From positions 1,984,001 through 2,048,000 of the forward strand of contig NZ_CP070353.1 of the NCBI RefSeq assembly GCF_016919405.1: a DNA stretch of 64,000 nucleotides, read 5' to 3'. A model generated the notes under the pieces. The model was not told the DNA's origin. It saw only the letters and a list, made by a program, of their open reading frames with translations, and made no database searches. Position numbers and translations under genes: made by a program. This stretch comes from Ensifer sp. PDNC004. Its GTDB lineage: Bacteria > Pseudomonadota > Alphaproteobacteria > Rhizobiales > Rhizobiaceae. This document shows, piece by piece, positions 47,527 to 56,625 of the stretch. Within the stretch, counting starts at the first letter, position 1. Each line of letters opens with the position of its first letter.

Positions 47527-48504
47527 TCAAAGCCAGCCTTTCCAGCGGAAAAAGAAAAAGGGGATCACGGCCGATATCACCATCGCCGCGATCGCCCAGG
47601 GATAACCGAATTGCCATTCCAGTTCGGGCATGACGCGGAAGTTCATGCCATAGACCGAAGCGACCAGCGTCGGTGGCAGGAGCACGACCGACGCGATCGA
47701 GAAAATCTTGATGATGGCGTTCTGCTCGACATTGATCAGGCCGAGCGATGCATCGAGCAGGAAGGTAATGTTGCCGGAAATGAAACCGGCATGTTCGGAC
47801 AGCGATTGGATGTCGCGCGAAATCGAGCGGCAGAGTTCGCGCGTTTCCTTGTCGTCCTGCACCTGCGGGACCGTGTAAACGAATGTCAGCAGGCGCGAGA
47901 GCGAGGCAAGGCTGTCGCGGGTCTTGGCGACCAGGCGATGATGCCCGGCGACGTCGCGCAGGCGCGCCTCGAGAAAATGCGGCGGGCGGCGCTTGCCCGC
48001 CGCCTTGTCGCCGAAGACGGCGATCGACAGATCGTCGATCTTGGTCACAGCCTCTTCGAGAATTTCGGCGGTCCGGTCGGCGATCGTTTCCAGGAGCCGG
48101 GTCAGAACCACCGCACCGTCGCGGCAGTTTCCGGGGAAGCGGTGCATCGACGCCTTGAAGAGCGCAAAGGACCGGGGTTCGGCATAGCGGATGGTGACGA
48201 GCCGGCTACCCGCCAGGATAAAGCCGACGTCGGTCAGGCCGGGTATCTCCGTCTCCGACCGAAACACCAGCGACGCCGTCATGAACACGGCGCTCTCCTC
48301 GACATAGAGACGGCTCGAAGGCTCGATGTCTTTGAGGTCGTCGCGCGTCGGGATGGAGATGCCGAGCAGCTTTTCCATCATCAGGTCTTCGGCCTTGCTC
48401 GGCTCGAGCAGATCCACCCAGATGACGTCCGGGCGCAAGCTCTCGGGCGGGTCGGCGGGCGTCAGGACGACGGCCGTTCCATCGGCGCAATAGCCGGTGA
48501 TCAT
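47527..48504 (-). CDS. corA: CorA-type Mg2+/Co2+ transporter
   Basis: 325 residues from ATG 48504, with GAGGA upstream; the longer frame includes antisense-like sequence. A cytoplasmic domain with LFKASMHRFPGNCRDGA and long helices leads to two C-terminal membrane helices. The signature YGMNF (G-M-N) is present just before the last helix, which ends FFFFRWKGWL. Forms a homopentamer for Mg2+ uptake. Operon with kup downstream. Confidence 0.93.
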   Translation of the reverse strand: MITGYCADGTAVVLTPADPPESLRPDVIWVDLLEPSKAEDLMMEKLLGISIPTRDDLKDIEPSSRLYVEESAVFMTASLVFRSETEIPGLTDVGFILAGSRLVTIRYAEPRSFALFKASMHRFPGNCRDGAVVLTRLLETIADRTAEILEEAVTKIDDLSIAVFGDKAAGKRRPPHFLEARLRDVAGHHRLVAKTRDSLASLSRLLTFVYTVPQVQDDKETRELCRSISRDIQSLSEHAGFISGNITFLLDASLGLINVEQNAIIKIFSIASVVLLPPTLVASVYGMNFRVMPELEWQFGYPWAIAAMVISAVIPFFFFRWKGWL

Positions 48505-48862
48505 GCGAGCATCCTCGTCATGCCAACCTTGGGGTCGAATGGAAGAGGCGAAAGGTCGTGCGCCACAAAATACCCACAATAGAGATCCATCGGATGGAAC
48601 GTTCCGCCAGTCAGGACGAAGTCTTCAACTCAGTCATCGCGAGAGGCCAAGATCTCGGGCGAGAGGGCGTCAAGTTGGGCACCTTCGCAAGTGCGGCAAG
48701 GCATATGGCGCAACGCAAACGCAAAATCAATGCCCTCTTGCAATCCAGCACGCGGGCATGCGCCGCCAGTTCGGCGCCACCCTATCCCATGTTCGCCTAA
48801 ATCAAAATCGAATCAAGGGCAAAACTACGCCGGGCGAAGAGCCAAAGTTCCCGTGGGCAACT
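48505..48862. other. Intergenic region between corA and mrp
   Basis: 358 bases without a secure gene. A plus-strand frame could start at 48594 (MERSASQDEVFNSV...) and run to 48800, a 68-residue basic protein; ribosome site is absent and composition is neutral, so I leave it as unproven. Confidence 0.4.
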
Positions 48863-50026
48863 TCACTCGAACACGATGTTCGGCGCGGCGCGGCTCTTGT
48901 CCTGCTGCATGGCAGATACCTGCTCCCAGACCTTGGTCGCGATATCGCGATAGACGCGCGCGACCTCGCCGGCCGGATCGGAGGCAACCAGCGGCGTTCC
49001 CGCATCCGACGTTTCGCGAATCCCCATTGTCAGCGGCACTTCGCCGAGGAAGGGCACGCCGATGCGTTCTGCCTCCTCGCGGGCGCCGCCGTGACCGAAG
49101 ATGTCATAGCGATTTCCGGTGTCGGGCGCGATGAAGTAGCTCATGTTCTCAACAATGCCGAGCACCGGGACTTCCACCTTGCGGAACATGGCGAGGCCCT
49201 TGCGGGCATCGATCAGCGCCAGGTCCTGCGGCGTCGAGACGATGACGGCACCGGCCAGCGGCACCTGCTGGGCCATGGTGAGCTGGGCATCGCCCGTGCC
49301 CGGCGGCATGTCGACGACGAGAACATCGAGATCACCCCAGGCAACTTCGCGCAACATTTGCAGCAGCGCCGACTGGATCATCGGTCCGCGCCAGATCATA
49401 GCCACTTCCTCATCGACGAGGAAACCCATGGACATGACCTTGAGACCGTAATTTTCCATCGGGCGGATGAGCCGGCCCTCGATCTGCTGCGGCCGGCCGG
49501 ATATCTTCAGGAGCCGCGGCATCGAGGGGCCGTAGATGTCGGCGTCAAGCAAGCCGACCTTCAGGCCGTTTGCCTTGAGCGCCAGCGCCAGATTGACCGA
49601 GGTGGTCGACTTGCCGACACCGCCCTTGCCCGAGGCGACGGCGATGATCGCGCCGACGCCGGGGATGCCCGCCTTGGCAGGCGGTCCGCCAGCCGGACGC
49701 GGAGCGTGGGAATGGCCTGCATGGGATGGCGCCTGCGGCTGCGGGCGCTGCACCGGCGCGCTGCCGGCAGCTGCCTTGCGGTCGGCCGTCAAAGCGACCA
49801 TTGCCGCGGTGATCCCGGGAATGTCGCGCACCACGCGCTCGGCTGCAGCCCGCATCGGCTCCAGTTCCTTGGCGCGTTCGGCCGGCACGGTGATCGAGAA
49901 ATAGGCCTTGCCGTCGGAGATGAAGACGTCAGACACAAGCCCGAGGTCGACGATGTTGCCTTCCATGCCCGGGCCACGCACCGTGCGCAGTTTTTCAAGC
50001 ACCACTTCTTTCGTGACTTCCGGCAT
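48863..50026 (-). CDS. mrp: Mrp/NBP35 family iron-sulfur carrier ATPase
   Basis: 387 residues. N-terminal MIP18/DUF59 domain (~1-85, VRGPGMEGNIVDLGLVSDV), a Pro/Ala/His linker (~95-125), then a P-loop domain with the deviant Walker A SGKGGVGKST (about residues 131-140), DADIYGPSMPRL and MPPGTGDAQL. These proteins bind and deliver Fe-S clusters. The CxxC that usually carries the bridging cluster (near NMSYF) is replaced by IAPDTG, so no Cys pair is visible. The ATG follows GAGAGGG. Single gene. Confidence 0.92.
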   Translation of the reverse strand: MPEVTKEVVLEKLRTVRGPGMEGNIVDLGLVSDVFISDGKAYFSITVPAERAKELEPMRAAAERVVRDIPGITAAMVALTADRKAAAGSAPVQRPQPQAPSHAGHSHAPRPAGGPPAKAGIPGVGAIIAVASGKGGVGKSTTSVNLALALKANGLKVGLLDADIYGPSMPRLLKISGRPQQIEGRLIRPMENYGLKVMSMGFLVDEEVAMIWRGPMIQSALLQMLREVAWGDLDVLVVDMPPGTGDAQLTMAQQVPLAGAVIVSTPQDLALIDARKGLAMFRKVEVPVLGIVENMSYFIAPDTGNRYDIFGHGGAREEAERIGVPFLGEVPLTMGIRETSDAGTPLVASDPAGEVARVYRDIATKVWEQVSAMQQDKSRAAPNIVFE

Positions 50027-50094
50027 CGCGCCCTCTCATTCTTTTGTTATCTCTTAGATAGTCGAGGCTAGGCGCTTCGCCAATGCGACATAAC

Positions 50095-50167
50095 GGAAAA
50101 AGCAAGGGCCACCACCCGCCTCGGTGTCCGTACATCCGGGATCACCTTTAAGCGGGCAGTGGCCCTT
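50095..50167 (-). terminator. Long imperfect hairpin terminator downstream of the first LuxR gene
   Basis: Arms 50104-50119 and 50152-50167: 9 bp, two mismatches, then 5 bp, enclosing a 32-base loop with a further short GGTG/CACC stem. On the minus strand it is followed by GCTTTTTCC, so it probably ends the LuxR transcript. On plus there is also a TTTT. Confidence 0.5.
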
Positions 50168-50485
50168 TTCATCGCGACCTTCGTGGGCGCTGTCTTCTTT
50201 TTAGTCCCCTCTGGACATGCCAATAGAGATGCAGGATGCGTGCCAGATTCACATCTGGCGAAAATAATCAGCAATTTCAAAAAGATAAACTCATACTCCG
50301 CTTATCGATCGGAGATGGCATATGCCCAGTTTCTGAGCAACCGTCTGCAAATCGTCCAATGATGGAGCAGATTGCCGGGATGACGGAACCTTGGCGACAG
50401 CATGCCGGGCTTCCCCAAGCTTCTTTCGATCGCATCAGGTCGAGGACATTCAGGAAGAGGCTTGCGGTGCAGGGCCGACTTGGGG
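50168..50485. other. Long 3' gap behind the LuxR gene
   Basis: 318 bases between the LuxR stop (minus) and the hairpin. Short open frames on either strand look random in composition and lack ribosome sites. Compared with its flanks the stretch 50220-50360 is somewhat AT-rich. Confidence 0.4.
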
Positions 50486-51259
50486 CTAGCTGATGTAGCC
50501 CTTCTTCATCGCCTTCACGACCGCCTGGGTGCGGTTGACGGCGTCGAGCTTCTTGGTCACGTGGTTGAGGTAGTGGTTGACCGTATGTTCGGAGAGCCCG
50601 AGGATACCGGCGATCTCGGCGCTGGTCTTTCCGGCCGCCGTCCAGCTCAGGCACTGGATCTCGCGCTCGGATAGTGCGGCGCCGCTGCTCTTCCACACGG
50701 AGCCAATTTCAGCGAGACGGTTATAGACATGGATTGCAATCATCTGCAGTTCCATGGTCACCGTCATCGGCAGTTCGACCAGCGGGCCCATCAGGATGAC
50801 CGCGCCACGGCCGCCCTCTGCGTCATGCACCGGGAAGTAGCTAGCCTGGAAGATGCCGTTTTCGCGCAGCATCGCGATGTATTCGGCCGCCATTTCCGGC
50901 TTGCCGCCCTCGCCCTCCCACGCCGCAAGCGTCACCTGGAACGGCGTCGTCGTCTCGCGCAGGCGGCGCACGCCGGTGCTGAAGCGCAGCATCGACAGGC
51001 TATCATACTTGTTCAGCAGTTCGGCCGGCATATTGGAGATGACGGTGCTCGCGGCAAGGCGCTCCACGTCGATCGAGGGGATCGAGCAGATCAGAAACGT
51101 CTTGAAGCCAAAGACCTGCGTGATCCGCCGCATGTAGCGGATAATATCGAACTGGGTCTCAAGCTTTGCGATCTCGGACGCGAAATCGCCGCCCCGGGGC
51201 AGATCTGCTTCAGTCATCCCGGTCGTCATCGTATCCTGCATTCGCGCGTTCCATGGCAT
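50486..51259 (-). CDS. LuxR-family regulator, autoinducer-binding-like domain (first of tandem pair)
   Basis: 257 residues. The N-terminal ~165 residues resemble the autoinducer-binding fold (VFGFKTFLICSIP, YFPVHDAEGGRGAVILMG) and the C-terminal GerE-type helix-turn-helix is complete: SEREIQCLSWTAAGKTSAEI and LGLSEHTVNHYLNHVTKKL. Compared with TraR-type proteins, the Trp and the Asp-Pro that contact the AHL amide are replaced (NMPAELLNKY, FSTGVRRL), so AHL binding is doubtful. No synthase gene is nearby. Start could be M11 at 51229, which has AGGA before it. It follows the 51403 gene on the same strand. Confidence 0.85.
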   Translation of the reverse strand: MPWNARMQDTMTTGMTEADLPRGGDFASEIAKLETQFDIIRYMRRITQVFGFKTFLICSIPSIDVERLAASTVISNMPAELLNKYDSLSMLRFSTGVRRLRETTTPFQVTLAAWEGEGGKPEMAAEYIAMLRENGIFQASYFPVHDAEGGRGAVILMGPLVELPMTVTMELQMIAIHVYNRLAEIGSVWKSSGAALSEREIQCLSWTAAGKTSAEIAGILGLSEHTVNHYLNHVTKKLDAVNRTQAVVKAMKKGYIS

Positions 51260-51402
51260 TCATCACGTATCAAATAGACCGAGCAGCCTGCCAATGCCAA
51301 CAGATGATCCAAAATCCCTGCCGCCTCGACCCAAAAGTCTGTGTATTTCCCCTCGTGAGGGCCGATATGGCCACCAGCCTCGCGTACGACGCGTGCCGGC
51401 GA

Positions 51403-52143
51403 TCAGTTGATCAACCCGGCGCGCACGGCCTTTGCAACGGTCTGAACGCGATTGACCGAATCCAGCTTGCGCGTTGCCCGGTTGAGGTAGTGGTTGACCG
51501 TATATTCGGACAGCGCCAGAATTTTCGCCATTTCGCTGGTGGTCTTGCCGGCCGCCGCCCAACGCAGACATTCGACCTCGCGGCGCGAAAGGCTTCCCGC
51601 ACCGCGCTTGTCGCGATCGCGAACCTCCATGTATTTGCTGTAGAGCACGCCGGCCCAAAGATTGAGCTCCTGAAGCTCGTCATTGGAGACCACAGGACGG
51701 TCGCCGCCAAAGGCGATCGCGGCGCGGTGCCCGCTCGCATCGTGCACCGGCAGATAGAGGCCGCGCGGCATGTTCGCCTGCTCGAAGACGCAGACCGCCG
51801 CGTCGCCCTTGCCGTCGGCACGGCGGCGCGCGAGCTGGTGCGCGTCGTAGGTAAAGGGAATGGTGCTGCGCCGCAGCCGCTGGATCACCGGGCTGCCGTT
51901 GATCAGGCCGGCGCTGTCATAACCCTTGAGAAAGGCAGCCGGGTAGTTCGTCATCAGTGCGCTGACCGACAGGCTGTTGCTCTCCGTCTCCGGAATGGCC
52001 AGCACCAGGAAACCACGGAAACCGTAGGAATCCGCGACCTGGGCGATCACGCGCCTGATATCATCCTCACAACAAATCGGCCCACGGATGGTTCGCCCAT
52101 CAGGAAGCGCCAACGCCGACAAATTCGCGCTGAAATCGATCAT
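51403..52143 (-). CDS. LuxR-family regulator (second of tandem pair)
   Basis: 246 residues, the same architecture as its neighbour: sensor domain (GFRGFLVLAIPETES, YLPVHDASGHRAAIAFGG) and GerE HTH (SRREVECLRWAAAGKTTSEMA, LSEYTVNHYLNRATRKLDSVN). The two proteins are clearly paralogous; the HTH halves share KTxSExA and VNHYLN. The AHL-contacting Asp is again replaced (NGSPVIQ). It may act with the neighbour as a heterodimer in the manner of VisN-VisR, but these are not visN/visR by context. A 143-base gap separates the two. Role unknown. Confidence 0.85.
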   Translation of the reverse strand: MIDFSANLSALALPDGRTIRGPICCEDDIRRVIAQVADSYGFRGFLVLAIPETESNSLSVSALMTNYPAAFLKGYDSAGLINGSPVIQRLRRSTIPFTYDAHQLARRRADGKGDAAVCVFEQANMPRGLYLPVHDASGHRAAIAFGGDRPVVSNDELQELNLWAGVLYSKYMEVRDRDKRGAGSLSRREVECLRWAAAGKTTSEMAKILALSEYTVNHYLNRATRKLDSVNRVQTVAKAVRAGLIN

Positions 52144-52338
52144 CTTCCGCCCTTCTCCACATCCGGTTCCATGCGGGAACCGGCCGCTGACGCCGCATGA
52201 AGATCACGTCAAAAATTTATACCAATACCAAAAACGAACCAGACTAAGACCATCCACGAACCTGAGTCTGATATATTAAAGCTATCGAGCGAGACGCGCC
52301 ACGTCCAGTCGATGTTTCTAATTTACCGTAAAGTGAAT

Positions 52339-53157
52339 TCAAGGTCCACCACGGCCGGGCCCGAGGCGGATCGCCGCGTCCTCGCCAACCGCTCGCGCCG
52401 CGGCCCGAACCGCAGCCGCCCAGGCCGACAATTGCTCCATGGTGACCCTGTAGGCGGGGCCCGTCACCGACAGGCCGGCCGCAAGTTCGCTGCCGGGAAT
52501 GAGGATGGGCGCGGCAACGCAGCGGATCTCCGTTTCATGCTCCTCGCGATCGAAAGCGTGTCCGTCGCGCCGGATTTCCTCGATCTCCGCCAGCAAGGTG
52601 GCGGCCGAGCGATGGGTGTGCGGCGTGAAAGCGTGAAATTCGGTTCGAGCCAGAATGCCTTCCAACGCCGGCTGCCCAAGCAGGGACAGCGCCGCCTTGC
52701 CGATGCCGGTGCAATAGGCCGGCGAGGCCTTGCCGATCTGCGAACTCATGCGCACCGTCTGGCGGCTCTCGACCTTGTCGACATAGACGATCTCGGTCTC
52801 GCGCAGGATGCCGAGATGCACGGTCTCGCCCGTCAACTCGTGCAGGCGCTGCAGGTGCGGTTCGGCAACATCGCGGAAGCGATTGGCAGACCATGAGCGA
52901 TAGGCAAGCGTCAGCAGCCGAAGGCCAGGCTCATAGGAAAGGTCGCGACGCTGGATCAGCAGCCCTTCTTCGACGAGGTGACTGAGCAGCCGATGCAACG
53001 TGCCACGCGGCTGGCCGGATCGAGCGAGAATATCGGTGAAGCGCTGCGGGCCGTCGGAGGTGACCACCGCTTCCAGCACGGCGATCGCCTTGCCGAGCGT
53101 GCCCGTGCCAGCCTCCGCACGCCCCTCGTCCCCGCCGCCTGCCTCTTTGCTCGTCAT
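52339..53157 (-). CDS. IclR-family transcriptional regulator
   Basis: 272 residues. Winged HTH (GTLGKAIAVLEAVVTSDGPQ, SGQPRGTLHRLLSHLVEEG) then an effector-binding domain with YCTGIGKAALSLLG and SELAAGLSVTGPAYR. Divergent from the SDR-dgoK-dgoA-lactonase-dehydratase operon, with a palindromic operator between. Most likely represses that operon until a sugar acid or 2-keto-3-deoxy acid binds. The ATG at 53157 has only a weak ribosome site; the frame is open further upstream because of the SDR antisense. Confidence 0.9.
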   Translation of the reverse strand: MTSKEAGGGDEGRAEAGTGTLGKAIAVLEAVVTSDGPQRFTDILARSGQPRGTLHRLLSHLVEEGLLIQRRDLSYEPGLRLLTLAYRSWSANRFRDVAEPHLQRLHELTGETVHLGILRETEIVYVDKVESRQTVRMSSQIGKASPAYCTGIGKAALSLLGQPALEGILARTEFHAFTPHTHRSAATLLAEIEEIRRDGHAFDREEHETEIRCVAAPILIPGSELAAGLSVTGPAYRVTMEQLSAWAAAVRAAARAVGEDAAIRLGPGRGGP

Positions 53158-53204
53158 CGTCGCTCGCTTGTGTCCGATTGCCGTCGCGCGATCGGCGCGC
53201 GACC

Positions 53205-53269
53205 TTGACAAGGTAGACGCTTCAACGCGATAATTCCATATAATAAAATCAAGTTCCAAATAATGGAAC
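53205..53269 (+). promoter_or_regulatory. Promoter and IclR-type operator of the dgo operon
   Basis: TTGACA (53205-53210), 18-base spacer, GATAAT (53229-53234). Just downstream is GTTCCA-AATAA-TGGAAC (53253-53269), a perfect 6-bp inverted repeat like known IclR-family sites, and an extra half-site ATTCCA (53233-53238) overlaps the -10. Binding there would block initiation. The pattern is seen directly; regulator identity is inferred from the adjacent IclR gene. Confidence 0.7.
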
Positions 53270-53307
53270 AATAATCTTGCCACAAAACTGATCGGGGATA
53301 CAGGAAT

Positions 53308-54078
53308 ATGCCGGTGCCGAGGGCACAGTTTCATGATCTCAAGGACCGCGCGGTGCTGATCACCGGTGGCGGTTCCGGCATTGGCGCAGCGCTTGTCGAG
53401 GGTTTCGTCGACCAGGGCGCACGGGTGGCCTTCATCGACATCGACGAACGGGCAAGTCTCGACCTCGTCGAAAGGCTCGCCGCCAGGGCCGGCAAGGCAC
53501 CACTCTATATTCCCGCCGACTTGCGCGACATCGACGCGGTAAAGAAGGCCGCGCAGACGGCGGCGACCGCGCTCGGCGCGATCCATGTGCTCGTCAACAA
53601 CGCCGCGCGTGACGATCGCGAGCCACTGGAAAGCGTAACCGAAGAGAGCTGGGACGAGAGCCAGGCGGTCAACCTCAGGCATCTCTTCTTCATGAGCCAG
53701 GCGGTTGCGCCGCATATGCGCGAAGCCGGCGGCGGGTCGATCGTCAATTTCTCGTCGATCGCCTATCTGCTCAACATGGCCGAAATCCCGGCCTATGCGA
53801 CGGCGAAAGCCGCAATCGTCGGCCTGACCAAATCGCTCGCCGGAAAGCTCGGCCCCGACAATATCCGCGTCAACGCGATCCTGCCCGGCATGATCGTCAC
53901 GGAGCGACAGAAGCGGCTGTGGCTGAGCGACGCGGCGATCGCCGGTATGCAGGAACGGCAGTGCCTGAAGCGAAGCCTCACCGCCGACGATCTCGTCGGC
54001 CCTTGCCTATTTCTCGCGTCGGCGTGTTCCTCGGGCATGACCGCGCAAACAATGATCATCGATGGAGGCGCACTGTGA
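53308..54078 (+). CDS. Short-chain dehydrogenase/reductase, likely sugar 1-dehydrogenase
   Basis: 256 residues, classical SDR: cofactor loop GGGSGIG (20-26), NNAA (97-100) and the catalytic Ser150, Tyr163, Lys167. An acidic residue after strand 2 (FIDID) favours NAD. As first gene of the operon it probably oxidises a sugar such as D-galactose, L-arabinose or D-fucose to the lactone. The dgoK start overlaps its stop (TGATG). Exact sugar is inference. Confidence 0.85.
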   Translation: MPVPRAQFHDLKDRAVLITGGGSGIGAALVEGFVDQGARVAFIDIDERASLDLVERLAARAGKAPLYIPADLRDIDAVKKAAQTAATALGAIHVLVNNAARDDREPLESVTEESWDESQAVNLRHLFFMSQAVAPHMREAGGGSIVNFSSIAYLLNMAEIPAYATAKAAIVGLTKSLAGKLGPDNIRVNAILPGMIVTERQKRLWLSDAAIAGMQERQCLKRSLTADDLVGPCLFLASACSSGMTAQTMIIDGGAL

Positions 54079-54995
54079 TGACGGCAGCCTATTATGCCGC
54101 GGTCGACTGGGGAACGACGAGTTTCCGGCTGTGGATCATCGGCGAAGACGGCACGGTACTCGCCGAACGCCGAAGCGGCGAAGGCATGACCACCGCCAAC
54201 AAGACCGGGTTCCATGCGATCCTCGAAAAACACCTGGCCGCCGTCGATGCGCCAGGCCACCTGCCGGCGATCATCTGCGGCATGGCCGGCGCCAAGCAGG
54301 GCTGGGTCGAAGCCGGCTATCTCGATACGCCGGCCGCTCTCGCCGATATCGCCTCCCATGCCGTGGCGGTGCCGGATCTCGATCGCGACATCCGCATCCT
54401 GCCGGGCCTCGCGCAACGCGACCGGCGGCACCCGGACGTGATGCGCGGCGAGGAGACGCAATTGCTCGGCGCGGCCGGCGATCTCGGTCGCGGTCGGCAT
54501 CTCGTCTGCATGCCGGGCACGCACAGCAAATGGGTGCGGCTCGAAGACGGCGCCGTCAGCGGCTTCTCCACTTTCATGACCGGCGAATTGTTCGACGTGA
54601 TCTCCAAGCACTCGATCCTCAGCCACTCGATCGCCGAGGCGCACGCGTTTTCCGGCGACCACCCCGCCTTTGCGGCGGCGGTTGCCGAGGCGCGCACCAA
54701 TCCGGCGCTTGCCACCAGCCTGATCTTCGGCGCGCGCTCCGGCCAACTGCTGCACGGCGCAAGCGCGACCGACGCCAAGGCGTTGCTTTCGGGCACGCTG
54801 ATCGGGCTTGAGATCGCCGGCGCACTGGCTTCGGCCAAGACGATCGACAGCATCTGCCTCGTCGCCGCCGGTTCCCTCGGCACGCTCTATCAGGCGGCGC
54901 TCGAAAGCCTCGACTGCCCGCTCCAGGTGGTCGATGCCGACACCGCCGTCCGCTCCGGCCTTTCGACCGCCGCCCAGGCGATCTGGCCCCTCTGA
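54078..54995 (+). CDS. dgoK: 2-dehydro-3-deoxygalactonokinase
   Basis: Phosphorylates 2-keto-3-deoxy-D-galactonate at C6 using ATP. 305 residues; the start YYAAVDWGTTSFRLWIIGEDG is the family's ATP-binding loop, followed by GMAGAKQGWVEAGY and MPGTHSKWVRLEDG, typical of DgoK. The ATG overlaps the SDR stop by one base. dgoA follows 15 bases later. Confidence 0.92.
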   Translation: MTAAYYAAVDWGTTSFRLWIIGEDGTVLAERRSGEGMTTANKTGFHAILEKHLAAVDAPGHLPAIICGMAGAKQGWVEAGYLDTPAALADIASHAVAVPDLDRDIRILPGLAQRDRRHPDVMRGEETQLLGAAGDLGRGRHLVCMPGTHSKWVRLEDGAVSGFSTFMTGELFDVISKHSILSHSIAEAHAFSGDHPAFAAAVAEARTNPALATSLIFGARSGQLLHGASATDAKALLSGTLIGLEIAGALASAKTIDSICLVAAGSLGTLYQAALESLDCPLQVVDADTAVRSGLSTAAQAIWPL

Positions 54996-55010
54996 ACGAA
55001 AGACACGCTC

Positions 55011-55646
55011 ATGACCCGCATTCCCTTTCCGTCGATGAAGTACCCGCTGATCGCCATCCTGCGTGGCCTCAAGCCCGAGGAAACCGCAGGCGTCGTCGGC
55101 GCTCTGATCGAAACCGGCTTCACCGCGATCGAGATCCCGCTGAACTCGCCCGATCCGTTCCGCTCGATCGAGACCGCCGTGAAGATGGCGCCCGAGGGCT
55201 GCCTGATCGGCGCCGGCACAGTGCTGACGACGGCGCAGGTGGAACAGCTTGCCGATGTGGGCGGCCGCCTGATGGTGAGCCCGAATGTCGAGCCGGCGGT
55301 CATCTCGCTTGCCGCAAAGAAGGGCATGGTTACCATGCCGGGCGTGCTGACCCCGACCGAGGCACTTTCGGCCGCGGCAGCGGGCGCCACCGGCCTCAAA
55401 TTCTTTCCGGCAAGCGTGCTCGGGCCGTCGGGCATCATCGCCATCCGCGCGATCCTGCCGCCGGAGTTGGAAATCGCTGCCGTCGGCGGGGTTTCGGACG
55501 CGAACTTCGGCGACTATGCCAAGGCCGGCATCCGCAGCTTCGGCCTCGGATCGAGCCTCTACAAGCCCGGCATGAGCGCGGCCGAAGTCCGCGAGCGCGC
55601 CGTTGCCACCATCAAGGCCTACGACGCCGTCTACGGAGCACAGTGA
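55011..55646 (+). CDS. dgoA: 2-dehydro-3-deoxy-6-phosphogalactonate aldolase
   Basis: Splits 2-keto-3-deoxy-6-phosphogalactonate into pyruvate and glyceraldehyde-3-phosphate. 211 residues in a KDPG-aldolase barrel: PLIAILRGLKPEE, Glu41 in AIEIPLNSP, GAGTVLT, and the Schiff-base Lys130 in GLKFFPAS. Together with dgoK it defines the De Ley-Doudoroff galactose route. The stop overlaps the ATG of the lactonase gene in TGATG. Confidence 0.94.
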   Translation: MTRIPFPSMKYPLIAILRGLKPEETAGVVGALIETGFTAIEIPLNSPDPFRSIETAVKMAPEGCLIGAGTVLTTAQVEQLADVGGRLMVSPNVEPAVISLAAKKGMVTMPGVLTPTEALSAAAAGATGLKFFPASVLGPSGIIAIRAILPPELEIAAVGGVSDANFGDYAKAGIRSFGLGSSLYKPGMSAAEVRERAVATIKAYDAVYGAQ

Positions 55647-56530
55647 TGAGCGACACCATTCCCTTTGCCGGCAGCATTCTCTGCGAAGCGACGTCGATCC
55701 TCGGCGAAGGCCCGACCTATGATCCGGCGACCGGCACCGCCTGGTGGTTCAACATCAAGGGTCAGGAACTGCATGAACTGCACCTGGAAAGCGGGCGCAA
55801 GACCGTGCATGCCCTGCCCTTCCTCGGCAGCGTGCTCGCCGTCATCGATCCGGCCCGGCAACTGATTGCCTCCGACCAGGGTCTCTTTGTCAGGGATACG
55901 CGGACCGGCGCCCTCAGCGTGCTCACCACGCTTGAGGACAAGCCGATCAATCGCTCGAACGACGGCCGGGTCCATGCGTCCGGTTCGCTGTGGATCGGCA
56001 CCATGGGTCGCAGCGCCGAAAAGGGATCGGGCGCGATCTATCACGTCGCCGGCACCAGGGTGACGAAGCTCTACGACGCCATCACCATTCCCAACAGCAT
56101 CTGCTTCTCGCCGGATGGAACCGTCGCCTATTTCGTAGACACCGACATCAACCACCTGATGCGCGTCGACATCGATGCCGAGACGGGACTGCCCAAGGGC
56201 GAACCGAGCCTGCTCGTCGATGGCAGCGGTGAAGCTGGCGGCATCGACGGTTCCGTCTGCGATGCCGACGGCCTGATCTGGAACGCCCGCTGGGGCAGCG
56301 GCACGGTCGACGTCTACCGGCCCGACGGCGCGCGCATCGCGCGTTACGCGATGCCGACGACGCAGCCCAGCTGCACAGCCTTCATCGGGCCGAAGGCTGA
56401 CCGCATGCTGGTGACATCCGCCTGGCAGGACATGGACGAGGCAACGCGTGCGGCGGACCCGCATGCCGGCAAGACCTTCGACCTCGGCATCAGCGTCAAG
56501 GGCCGGTTCGAGCCGTCTTTCCGTCTCTGA
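55646..56530 (+). CDS. SMP-30/gluconolactonase-like sugar lactonase
   Basis: 294 residues; the first Glu of the metal site lies in SILGEGPTYD, the Asn in PINRSNDGRV and NSICFSPDG, and DGLIWNARWGSG continues the beta-propeller pattern. Hydrolyses the lactone produced by the SDR to the aldonate, using a divalent metal. The ATG at 55646 overlaps the dgoA stop. It lacks a signal peptide. Confidence 0.88.
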   Translation: MSDTIPFAGSILCEATSILGEGPTYDPATGTAWWFNIKGQELHELHLESGRKTVHALPFLGSVLAVIDPARQLIASDQGLFVRDTRTGALSVLTTLEDKPINRSNDGRVHASGSLWIGTMGRSAEKGSGAIYHVAGTRVTKLYDAITIPNSICFSPDGTVAYFVDTDINHLMRVDIDAETGLPKGEPSLLVDGSGEAGGIDGSVCDADGLIWNARWGSGTVDVYRPDGARIARYAMPTTQPSCTAFIGPKADRMLVTSAWQDMDEATRAADPHAGKTFDLGISVKGRFEPSFRL

Positions 56531-56625
56531 CCGGAAATTCCTGGCCACGGGACTCTTGGCGAAGCGCCAATAAAAAGTCATACAATTCAGCCACGCGTTA
56601 GATCGCATGGTGAGGAGGAGCTCGC

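Noticed and set aside
50159..50362. Plus-strand 67-codon frame with a hydrophobic start
   Set aside because: It begins inside the hairpin arm, has no ribosome site, and its composition beyond the first 20 residues is random-looking.
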